Positions 1 to 6,252 of a stretch of DNA of 9,972 nucleotides are shown piece after piece; the first letter of the stretch is position 1; each line of letters starts with the position of its first letter. The stretch comes from Alphaproteobacteria bacterium. Its GTDB lineage: Bacteria; Pseudomonadota; Alphaproteobacteria; Rs-D84. A model generated the notes under the pieces. That model was given only the letters and a program-made list of their open reading frames with translations. It was not told where the DNA came from and made no database searches. The DNA is taken from the NCBI GenBank assembly GCA_029051085.1, contig JAIDLK010000031.1, positions 1 to 9,972 of the forward strand, given 5' to 3'. A program made the position numbers and the translations under genes.

Positions 1-32
1 CGTCGGCAGCGGCAGCTGTGTATAAGAGCCCG
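1..32 (+). other. Nextera transposase adapter remnant (sequencing artefact)
   Basis: These 32 bases align without gaps to the Illumina Nextera read-1 transposase adapter, minus its first T, at 28 of 32 positions. They cover the adapter part (CGTCGGCAGC...) and the Tn5 mosaic end (...TGTATAAGAG...). The four mismatches, at 12, 16, 29 and 31, are all A-to-C or T-to-G changes, which looks like low-quality read ends. It is therefore untrimmed library sequence rather than genome, and genuine sequence starts at about 33. The minus-strand reading frame stays open through it by chance. Confidence 0.93.
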
Positions 33-866
33 CTCCGCTACAGTACCGTCTGTCGGTGCGGGCAAATCCGCATCTGTATGCGCGGTAACAACCGCATGAC
101 TTGGCGCCACCGCGGGCAGGGCGGCATTTTCACGCCCCCCATCCGCCACAGTATGACGCGCCAGAATCGCACGCGCTATCTCTGCATCTTCTTCTGCGGC
201 AACAAGACGACGGCGCGCATTATCCAGGCGCCTCTGGCCGCGATGCTGTTTGTCTTTTAATGCGTCAATCTGAGATTCCGTTCGCAAAATTTTTGCCGCC
301 GACTGCTTTGTCGGCTCGCGCCCGACAGATTTCTTTTGCTGACTTAACTTGGCGCGAAGTGTTTTTATACGCACCTGCTGCTCTGCGATTGAATCCCGGG
401 CACGGGCAATGGTTTCACGTGCATTTTCCGCGGCAGACTCGGCTGCGCGCAGGCGCTCGCTGGCGGCACGATATGAGGCCTCGTCTCGAAACAGAACCAG
501 CGCTGCCAACGCCTCATCCAAATCCACACCGTCATCATAATCCGCGATTAAATCATCATATTCATCTAAACCGACATACTCAATATCCAGCTTCTGATAT
601 TTATTATCTTTTTTGGGCCGCACCATCTCCAGCGAAACACCATAGTCATTCGCCAAAATGTCATCCCACTTTCGACCATCTTCGGAATTGATAACTAGCA
701 GTGCATTCGGCTTGTCCGGGGTAACAGTGTCATCGATAACAAAAATCAGATTTTCTGCATCATCAAAGAAAGCGCGTATTTTATTCCCGGCAATGTCATA
801 GGCACGCATGCGCAGCCCGCCCAGTCCGTTGCTTGCGATAAAGTCATTCTCTCTCTCGGTCGCCAT
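33..866 (-). CDS. Partial unrecognised protein: acidic N-terminal region plus long coiled coil
   Basis: This frame opens with ATG at 866-864 and stays open for 278 codons to the adapter junction, so the C-terminus is missing. A G-rich stretch (GGGGGGACGG) before the ATG may serve as ribosome binding site. I do not recognise the family. Residues 1-100 look like a small alpha/beta globular region (YDIAGNKIRAFF, LLVINSEDGRKWDDI). Residues 100-120 are very acidic (DEYDDLIADYDDGVDLDE). Residues about 129-235 are a continuous Ala/Arg/Glu-rich helix with coiled-coil character (ASERLRAAESAAENARETI). The tail from about 240 is Ala/Pro-rich and probably disordered. There is no signal peptide or membrane segment, so it is probably cytoplasmic. 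It lies 24 nt downstream of gcrA on the same strand and is probably cotranscribed. A structural or cell-cycle role is only a guess from context. Confidence 0.72.
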
Positions 867-890
867 TATTTTCCGTCCCCCCGCGCAAAA

Positions 891-1478
891 TTATTTCTTT
901 TTCGGCGGCGTGAACTGATACGCCTGCTTGCAATGTTCATAACAGTATGGTTTGCCGACAAAAACCTGCTCGCCACAGAAATGGAAATGCTCTGAATCCG
1001 GGTCCCCAATCGGCCAACGACACTGGTTCGGTTTCAGGCTGGCCATTTCCAGCGAATGTTGAATAATACGCTGATGCATCGCCAATGTTTTATTCGTCGT
1101 CTTGGCCGCTGTCGGACGAGCGGCCGCAGCCTTTGCCTCTTTCGGGGCCGCCGGCGCTTTTTTCTCCGCCGTCTTTTTGGGCGCGGCCTCAGCCTTCTTT
1201 GCCGGCGTCGCCGCCTTCTTTGGCGCAGCCTTTGGCGCAGTGACTGTCTTTTTTGCAGCGCGCGGAGCGGCCTTTGTGCTTTCTTTTGTCGCCGGGGCCT
1301 TTTTCTCTGGCACCGCCGGCGCACCACCCGCCTTGGAATTCCAGCCCAGTCGGTTCAGCTTGCCCACGACGGCATTTTTTGACATGCCCAATTTTTTACC
1401 AATTTCAGCTGTTGACAGCCCTTTGCCAGTCAGTGCCTTCAGCTTTTTCAGCATTGCGTTATCCCAACCCTTGCTCAT
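891..1478 (-). CDS. gcrA: GcrA cell cycle regulator
   Basis: The 195-residue product has both conserved ends of GcrA. The N-terminal helix-turn-helix (residues 1-48; GLSTAEIGKKLGMSKNAVVGKLNRLGW) resembles the usual GLSASQIA..LG.SRNAVIGKV.RLG. The C-terminal module (151-195) has NQCRWPIGDPDSEHFHFCG and KPYCYEHC, with Cys at 153, 168, 179 and 183. In Caulobacter, GcrA binds RNA polymerase sigma-70 holoenzyme and activates promoters whose GANTC sites are methylated by CcrM, setting S-phase transcription. Between the modules (about 50-135) is a long Lys/Ala/Pro linker resembling histone H1 tails. It makes this protein longer than the roughly 170 residues usual in the family. The start ATG (1478-1476) follows AGGGG at a suitable distance. 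The gene is divergent from the prepilin peptidase gene, and a GANTC site lies in the shared promoter region. Confidence 0.93.
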   Translation of the reverse strand: MSKGWDNAMLKKLKALTGKGLSTAEIGKKLGMSKNAVVGKLNRLGWNSKAGGAPAVPEKKAPATKESTKAAPRAAKKTVTAPKAAPKKAATPAKKAEAAPKKTAEKKAPAAPKEAKAAAARPTAAKTTNKTLAMHQRIIQHSLEMASLKPNQCRWPIGDPDSEHFHFCGEQVFVGKPYCYEHCKQAYQFTPPKKK

Positions 1479-1507
1479 TTTACAAAACCCCTGTTATACT
1501 TTATTAT
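1479..1507 (+). promoter_or_regulatory. Candidate sigma-70 promoter for the prepilin peptidase gene
   Basis: TTTACA (1479-1484) and TATTAT (1502-1507) are separated by 17 bp, each one mismatch from consensus. Transcription would start near 1514, giving a leader of about 40 nt with the Shine-Dalgarno AAGGCAAGGGGGA before the ATG at 1554. An alternative -10, TATACT at 1495-1500, has the weaker -35 TTGCTC. Called by eye only. Confidence 0.5.
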
Positions 1508-1531
1508 ACATTATATTAGCATAGTTCCGAA
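1503..1531 (-). promoter_or_regulatory. Candidate gcrA promoter, minus strand
   Basis: On the minus strand a perfect TATAAT (plus-strand 1503-1508) lies 17 bp from the weak -35 TTCGGA (1526-1531). A second TATAAT at 1510-1515 overlaps it and could be used instead. The region is AT-rich and also holds the plus-strand promoter, so the two transcripts start back to back. A weak -35 with a GANTC site over it fits an activator-dependent promoter, but this is inference. Confidence 0.45.
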
Positions 1532-1533
1532 TC
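1529..1533. promoter_or_regulatory. GANTC (CcrM methylation) site in the gcrA promoter
   Basis: GAATC occupies 1529-1533 and overlaps the proposed gcrA -35 element. In Alphaproteobacteria, CcrM methylates GANTC and GcrA acts on promoters containing methylated sites. Its position suggests autoregulation or cell-cycle control. A 5-bp degenerate site would occur by chance in roughly a quarter of 75-bp intervals, so the match alone is modest evidence. Confidence 0.4.
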
Positions 1534-1553
1534 GAAAGGCAAGGGGGAAAAAT

Positions 1554-2039
1554 ATGAATTATTATACAATTATATATTATGGATTTTTCGGCATATTGCT
1601 TGCAGGCGCCATGTGGTGCATGTATCAAATATGCATCGCCGATTGGCGACGCCGCATAATACCGGATGCCTTTTTGTTCCCGCTGCTGATTGCCGGCCTG
1701 ATTACAGCAACATTTTTTCCCTGGCCACACAACATTCAGGCCGCCGTTATGGGTGCCGCATTCGGATACGGCCTGGCTGCACTTGTCGGGTTTGTGTTTG
1801 ACTATGTAATACGTAAGAAAAATCCTGATGCAATCGCACCAATCGGAATGGGGGATATAAAACTTATCGCCACGGGCGGCATATGGCTGGCCCCAAACGG
1901 ACTGGCATGGGCATTGGTTATCGCATGCATCCTGGGCGTCATCTGGGGCCGATGGAAAAAAGAGAAATATATCCCGTTCGCCCCGTTCTTTATAATCGGT
2001 GGAATTTTGTCTTTCCTTGGAATAGTGTTTTTGTTATAA
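1554..2039 (+). CDS. Prepilin-type peptidase, short form (A24 aspartyl protease)
   Basis: The 161-residue, strongly hydrophobic protein has the two aspartates of A24 (type IV prepilin) peptidases. D30 lies in ADWRRRIIPD and D101 in IGMGDIKL, matching the D-x5-IP-D/N and GxGD motifs on cytoplasmic faces of membrane helices. About five to six membrane segments are visible. The enzyme family cleaves leader peptides of type IV pilins, Tad/Flp pilins or type II secretion pseudopilins at the inner membrane. Only the protease core is present: the N-terminal Cys-rich N-methyltransferase half of classical PilD is absent, as in CpaA/TadV-like enzymes, so no specific symbol is given. The ATG at 1554 follows AAGGGGGA. 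It lies 23 nt before the next gene and is probably cotranscribed. No pilin-like type III leader is visible among its neighbours, so its substrate must lie elsewhere or the pairing is incidental. Confidence 0.88.
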   Translation: MNYYTIIYYGFFGILLAGAMWCMYQICIADWRRRIIPDAFLFPLLIAGLITATFFPWPHNIQAAVMGAAFGYGLAALVGFVFDYVIRKKNPDAIAPIGMGDIKLIATGGIWLAPNGLAWALVIACILGVIWGRWKKEKYIPFAPFFIIGGILSFLGIVFLL

Positions 2040-2040
2040 T
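2012..2040 (+). promoter_or_regulatory. Possible internal promoter before the secreted-protein operon
   Basis: A perfect TATAAT (2035-2040) overlaps the stop codon of the prepilin peptidase gene, 17 bp after the weak -35 TTTCCT (2012-2017). It could give the four secreted-protein genes transcription of their own in addition to readthrough. The leader would be about 17 nt with AAGGGA as ribosome binding site. Confidence 0.35.
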
Positions 2041-2062
2041 CAAATAACAAGGGAATACAGGA

Positions 2063-2983
2063 ATGAGAATAAATATCCGGCACTTTTTCGTTGGATTATA
2101 CGTAATACTCGGCGCAACCTCGGCAGAGGCCGCCGCACCATTATCTCAATACGGTCAGATTCAGAACGTACAGAACTATTCCACCAATCCTTTCTGGAGT
2201 CCCGGCCAGCAATATAACAAACGCATTCTGCCAACACCGGTATACGCAACAGGACCGGAGGTGACAACAAGCGATTGCCAGAACATTGTAACCGGACTAA
2301 TCTCCGCACAATGTGCATCACTTAACAACTGCAGCGGAATGCGGGTATCCGATGTACGGCCTGCAATAATGCTGGAGCTGTCCCGTATGCCGGGGCACAA
2401 TTATGCATCTTCTTGTGCGGGGTATATCGACACTGCTTTCGACACTTATGTAAAACAATACGCGAACGCGGTTCAGCCGACATCGTTCCCAACGGCAACA
2501 GGTGCGGCGAATGTTCAGACTCAGAACGAGTTTAAGATAAACAACCCGTATGCCCCAAAGGTTCCCGGCTGGGCCAATGACGTAAAAGAACGCGCGATAG
2601 AGCTGCAGCAGCTACAGTCGCAAAATGGTGCAGGCGCCGAGCATATTGCCAAGGCGGACTTTCCCACGACTATAAACGACGTATCGTTTACAGACCGTAT
2701 GGAAAACCTGGCCGCTGGATATGCGCCTTATAAAGATGCAAAGGCATATAACGGTATTACCGTCGAAAAACCAGAAGATGCATTAAACCGCCGACTTGCA
2801 ATGGCGCAGGCGCGCCAGCAGTTAGACCGCCTTCAGATGCCACCAAAAGAATATTGCGATAAATACCCGAATGATGATACGCAATATTGTAAAAACTACA
2901 ACGACCAGATGCAGGCAAATAACGAAGAGCGCTCCCGCGTAATACAGGCATTGGTAGATGCATTAAAAAAGGCCCAGCAATGA
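2063..2983 (+). CDS. Secreted protein of unknown function, short paralogue
   Basis: The 306-residue protein starts at ATG 2063 after AAGGGA and has a Sec signal peptide (residues 1-23, MRINIRHFFVGLYVILG then TSAEA, cleavage near AEA|A). The mature protein (APLSQYGQIQNVQNYSTNPFW...) has no membrane segment, so it is probably periplasmic or surface-associated. Four Cys in the first mature domain (TTSDC, SAQC, NNC, SSC) could form two disulfides. A C-terminal helical tail from about 240 (EDALNRRLAMAQARQQLDRL...KKAQQ) includes YCDKYPNDDTQYC. I do not recognise the family. From codon 23 to about 240 it is identical in protein, and nearly in DNA, to the fourth gene of the operon, whose C-terminus instead carries a muramidase. 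Its stop overlaps the next start as ATGA (2980-2983), indicating translational coupling. A structural or adaptor partner of the muramidase-bearing paralogue is my inference. Confidence 0.87.
   Translation: MRINIRHFFVGLYVILGATSAEAAAPLSQYGQIQNVQNYSTNPFWSPGQQYNKRILPTPVYATGPEVTTSDCQNIVTGLISAQCASLNNCSGMRVSDVRPAIMLELSRMPGHNYASSCAGYIDTAFDTYVKQYANAVQPTSFPTATGAANVQTQNEFKINNPYAPKVPGWANDVKERAIELQQLQSQNGAGAEHIAKADFPTTINDVSFTDRMENLAAGYAPYKDAKAYNGITVEKPEDALNRRLAMAQARQQLDRLQMPPKEYCDKYPNDDTQYCKNYNDQMQANNEERSRVIQALVDALKKAQQ
2131..2782 (+). repeat. 652-bp direct repeat, copy 1
   Basis: This block matches 6317-6968 at 649 of 652 positions, offset 4186 bp. Bases 2131-2712 (582 bp) are identical. Three mismatches fall at 2713, 2716 and 2719, then 2720-2782 are identical again. 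It begins in codon 23 at the signal-peptide cleavage site and ends at the EDAL codons, after which the two genes diverge. There are no terminal inverted repeats and no transposase, so it is a paralogue segment rather than a mobile element. Confidence 0.97.
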
Positions 2984-4467
2984 AATTACTGCGCAACTTA
3001 TTGATGCTGTTGGTTTTCGCCCTTCCGACGGGGGCGAATGCTGTATCTGCGGGCTGTGAAAATTATTCTTCGGACTGCGACAGTTTGGTTGCATGCGAAT
3101 TATACACTTCTTTTGCTGATGCCCAAAGCGGCCTTACCGTAAATTTCAACGCCTCCACTGCAAAAGCAATACTGGCCGCCCCCAGCTGCACCAATTACGC
3201 TGATCGCTTTAAGCGGGACATATCGACAACAATTGATAATGTAAATGTCACAATCAACTGGGACAAAGTGCGCGAAATAATCCGTAATGGCGGCGTATCT
3301 CTCGATAACGGCAGCTCGGAAATGATGAGTGATTCCGAAATAATCGAGCTAATAATAAAAGTACTGGGACCCGACAACACGCAACAGGAAAACTTTTTCA
3401 AAGAGCTGGCCAAAAGTTATGTCGCAGCCCACAAGATTTCAGATACAACAAAGCTGGACGATGCCTTTGTATTAAATTTTCTGGCCGATAACGACCCGCA
3501 GCTAACCAAATACCAAAAGACTCTTGGCGAACTGACTGGCCAGATAGCAGAGCCGGATTTGGGCATAGACCTTGACTGGGATGCAATTTTAGAGGAAATT
3601 TCTGAAATCATGGATCAAACCATGCGCAAATATGGGGCTTTGGTCTGTGAAAACAATCGCTCTTACGAAGGCTTAATTGACGCCGTCGGCTGGATAGTAA
3701 CAGCGGTCGCAGCCGTGACAACATTTTATGGCGGCGGCGCCGGCGGCGCAGCCGTTGCCGCGGGGCGCGCGGCACTGGGGGCTGGCATGAAGGCATCCGC
3801 ACGTGCCCTGGCCAAGGTTGGCGGTAAAGCCGCCGCAAGAAAATTAAGCCAGCAGGGCGGCAAACAGTTGGCAAAAAGCGCTATAAAACTTGGGCTAAAG
3901 ACGAATATGCGCGGCTGGAATAACTATGCCGGCAAAGGGGTATTACGCGCCGGGGTAAAAAATTACGTAAAGATTGTGGGCAAAAATTTGAAAAACAAGT
4001 GGACGCGCCTGGCCGCCGCCGGTGCCCTTATATACCAAGGCGGACAAGCTGCCGGAGTGGCATACAGCTTGGTTTCCAGTGACGCGGACAAAGAAATTGT
4101 TAACTGTCAGGACTTGGACCATAACGAAGGATGTTATACTGTCTGCGGCGACAGCACCACAGGCTGGAAAGGACAACTGGATATGCTAAACGCGCAAGTA
4201 TTAAAGCCTGTAATGGGTAAGCTGTACTGCGTTAACGAAAAAGACTATCATTTATATGATAACGATACGGGCGCTAAATTGGTAATGGATGCAAATCAGC
4301 TGAAACAGGTAAAGGCCAATATGCATAAAATTCAAGACAAGCATCCATGCGACTGGAACGAGGATGATATTGATATGTATATCGGTTACTTTATACATAA
4401 TCCGGATACGCTTGAGATATCTCAAGATGCAATGATAATTGAAGACATTATTCGAATTGACGATTAG
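2980..4467 (+). CDS. Exported membrane-anchored protein with Gly/Ala-rich hydrophobic core (unknown function)
   Basis: The 495-residue protein begins with a signal peptide (MKLLRNLLMLLVFALPTGANA, cleaved near A21). Residues 22-230 form a soluble acidic domain. A hydrophobic Gly/Ala-rich stretch follows at about 232-268 (GWIVTAVAAVTTFYGGGAGG), then a very basic segment, about 270-342, rich in Lys, Arg, Gly and Ala. A second weaker hydrophobic segment spans about 343-365. A C-terminal Cys-rich domain (C376, C385, C389, C417, C457) ends very acidic (IIEDIIRIDD). By the positive-inside rule the basic segment would face the cytoplasm, with both flanking domains periplasmic and their ten Cys able to pair. 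I do not recognise the family. The start overlaps the previous stop (ATGA). The layout resembles the next gene. A pore or scaffold subunit is conceivable but unproven. Confidence 0.85.
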   Translation: MKLLRNLLMLLVFALPTGANAVSAGCENYSSDCDSLVACELYTSFADAQSGLTVNFNASTAKAILAAPSCTNYADRFKRDISTTIDNVNVTINWDKVREIIRNGGVSLDNGSSEMMSDSEIIELIIKVLGPDNTQQENFFKELAKSYVAAHKISDTTKLDDAFVLNFLADNDPQLTKYQKTLGELTGQIAEPDLGIDLDWDAILEEISEIMDQTMRKYGALVCENNRSYEGLIDAVGWIVTAVAAVTTFYGGGAGGAAVAAGRAALGAGMKASARALAKVGGKAAARKLSQQGGKQLAKSAIKLGLKTNMRGWNNYAGKGVLRAGVKNYVKIVGKNLKNKWTRLAAAGALIYQGGQAAGVAYSLVSSDADKEIVNCQDLDHNEGCYTVCGDSTTGWKGQLDMLNAQVLKPVMGKLYCVNEKDYHLYDNDTGAKLVMDANQLKQVKANMHKIQDKHPCDWNEDDIDMYIGYFIHNPDTLEISQDAMIIEDIIRIDD

Positions 4468-4488
4468 TGTGTGATAAAAGAACGGCCG

Positions 4489-6252
4489 ATGAATATTGCT
4501 AGCTATCTTCGTATAATCCTGCTAAGCCTGACTGTCCTTGCGCCAATTACGGCCAATGCCGTATCGGGAATAGAGATTCCGGACACGGAAAGTCCAACAT
4601 CGGACTTCGTCTCTATTGATGAATTGCTTTACACTGAAACCGCCGACACACAATGTGCGACCAAAGTTTTTGCGGATGCACTGGCCGCAACAGTGGACAG
4701 TGTAAATGAATCTTCGCCCGAGCATGAGATTCAACAGTGGATATATACGACTTTTTCACAGCCCAATGTTTTACAGCAGGTGCTGGAATGCCCGGAAATA
4801 GCCAATGCTGATGAAACTGCCTCTATCAGATTCATCCCGATAGAATACACATTTCCCGGCGGGCGAAAAATAGTCGTAAATTATGAAACCCAGCCTAAAA
4901 TTTTCAAACAGCGCCTGATGGCGGCAAACAAGCGCAGCCTGCCGGACAGCAACCCCAGCCCACGCGTCGGGGCGGCGGATGACACCGCAATATGGACCAA
5001 TACAGACCCGGCCTGGTACGGAATAATGGTGGTACAAACCGGCGCCTTACGGGAGTTTGCGGGCGAGGGCAAAAACAATACCATATCGATGAAATATATA
5101 AGCGACAATATAGACAGCCTGTATCCCAAAGGCTATCACTGTACCAGCAAAAGCGCACTGGCCCTTGACAGTGATGAGCTGAATCAGTCCGTCACAAAAA
5201 CGGTGGGCCTTCCGGACGGGGAAGATACCAATGATTATTATGTCGCGGGCGATGTTAATTTGCAGTGGATATCTTATTTGGAAATAGCGCTGGACGTTGT
5301 GATAACTGTTGCAACATTTGGTGGTGGTGCGGCGGTGCTGGGCGCCACAAAAGCGGCGCGGGCCTCTAAAGCATTAAAGGGGTTAAGTGCATCAATGTGC
5401 ACACTGCGCCAAACGGAATCGGTTCAAAAATACATGCGGCTGGGTCAGAAGTATGCACGGGCCGCCGAAGAATTAAAAAAGCTGGACAAGGCAAAGGATG
5501 CCACCGCATATGCAAAAAAATCAAACGAGGTAAAGCAGCTGGGCGACGCAATGCGCAATATGGAGCGCGCCGATGACAACGTGCGCCTGTACAAAAAGAA
5601 TGCCGACACATTTTCAGAGCTTAACAAATATCGTCATAACTTACAGGCCGTAAAACGTCCGGCCCAACGAGGCAATATAATGGCGCGCACATGGCGCAGT
5701 TTCAAGGCCGCCAACAGCGGTGGCAAGTTGCTTAAGCGCAGCTCAAAGCTGGCGCGTGCCGGGGCCCAGTCCGGAAAAATCCGTGATTGGCTGTTTCACT
5801 CCACAATGAAAAACATTGGCAAAATAGCCAAATTGGAAGAGGCGGGCGGACTGCTATACGGTGCAATAACATTTGCAGGTGACATGTATGACTGGACAGA
5901 AACCAGCACAGGTGATTATACAAACGGAATTGATTTCAAGCCACTGTTGCTGCTGTCGGCGGATGATATAAAGGGCCAGGAAAACGTTGTCAATTACGGC
6001 ATGTGGTTAATGTGGGCGGGCGACTCGGTCAGTGCGGCCGACGATGACGCGGCCTATCTGCAGGCGATGGATTTTGCAGAAAAAGTATGGCAGGACCTGC
6101 TAATCCAGCAAGAAGAGGCGGGAACGCACCATTGCAACGTAGACATTTATGTCGTACGTCCAATTATTCGCAACCCCGGGGAAAAAGATAGTGCGCTATA
6201 CTATTTGATAATGAATGACGAACCGTGGACAACCGCCGACAGAGCAAAATGA
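4489..6252 (+). CDS. Exported membrane-anchored protein with coiled coil (unknown function)
   Basis: I take ATG 4489 as the start (587 residues) because it begins a clean signal peptide (MNIASYLRIILLSLTVLAPI, cleaved after TANA at A24); GTG 4471, six codons earlier, would bury it. Residues 25-255 form a soluble domain with few Cys. A hydrophobic Gly/Ala segment lies at about 262-288 (ALDVVITVATFGGGAAVLG). A basic, coiled-coil-like region spans about 305-440 (AAEELKKLDKAKDATAYAKK). A weak hydrophobic stretch (452-464, GGLLYGAITFAG) precedes an acidic C-terminal domain with NYGMWLMWAGD. Order of parts, the ANA|VS cleavage site and a TF-x-GGGA signature match the preceding gene, suggesting distant paralogy or shared function. 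The gap from the preceding stop is 21 nt, and its own stop overlaps the next start (ATGA, 6249-6252). I do not recognise the family. Confidence 0.85.
   Translation: MNIASYLRIILLSLTVLAPITANAVSGIEIPDTESPTSDFVSIDELLYTETADTQCATKVFADALAATVDSVNESSPEHEIQQWIYTTFSQPNVLQQVLECPEIANADETASIRFIPIEYTFPGGRKIVVNYETQPKIFKQRLMAANKRSLPDSNPSPRVGAADDTAIWTNTDPAWYGIMVVQTGALREFAGEGKNNTISMKYISDNIDSLYPKGYHCTSKSALALDSDELNQSVTKTVGLPDGEDTNDYYVAGDVNLQWISYLEIALDVVITVATFGGGAAVLGATKAARASKALKGLSASMCTLRQTESVQKYMRLGQKYARAAEELKKLDKAKDATAYAKKSNEVKQLGDAMRNMERADDNVRLYKKNADTFSELNKYRHNLQAVKRPAQRGNIMARTWRSFKAANSGGKLLKRSSKLARAGAQSGKIRDWLFHSTMKNIGKIAKLEEAGGLLYGAITFAGDMYDWTETSTGDYTNGIDFKPLLLLSADDIKGQENVVNYGMWLMWAGDSVSAADDDAAYLQAMDFAEKVWQDLLIQQEEAGTHHCNVDIYVVRPIIRNPGEKDSALYYLIMNDEPWTTADRAK

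Noticed and set aside
101..691. Plus-strand open frame opposite the coiled-coil gene
   Set aside because: Its composition is His/Pro/Arg-rich low-complexity translation and it lacks a ribosome binding site. The minus-strand frame is continuous, protein-like and in operon with gcrA.
1102..1524. Plus-strand Ala/Phe-rich frame looking like a membrane protein
   Set aside because: It is the antisense of the Ala/Lys linker of gcrA, which reads as Ala/Phe on the other strand.
4471..4488. GTG 4471 as start of the second membrane-anchored protein
   Set aside because: It adds MIKERP before a complete signal peptide, and ATG 4489 gives the standard export signal. A GTG start cannot be fully excluded.
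6225..6248. GTG 6225 as start of the muramidase fusion
   Set aside because: It would put a charged octapeptide (residues such as DNRRQSK) before the signal peptide. ATG 6249 overlaps the upstream stop as ATGA, like the first pair in the operon.
2980..6252. Polymorphic toxin or colicin-like pore-forming proteins
   Set aside because: The Gly/Ala hydrophobic segments suggested it, but there is no recognisable toxin domain, no immunity gene, and the hydrophobic segment is mid-protein, not C-terminal.
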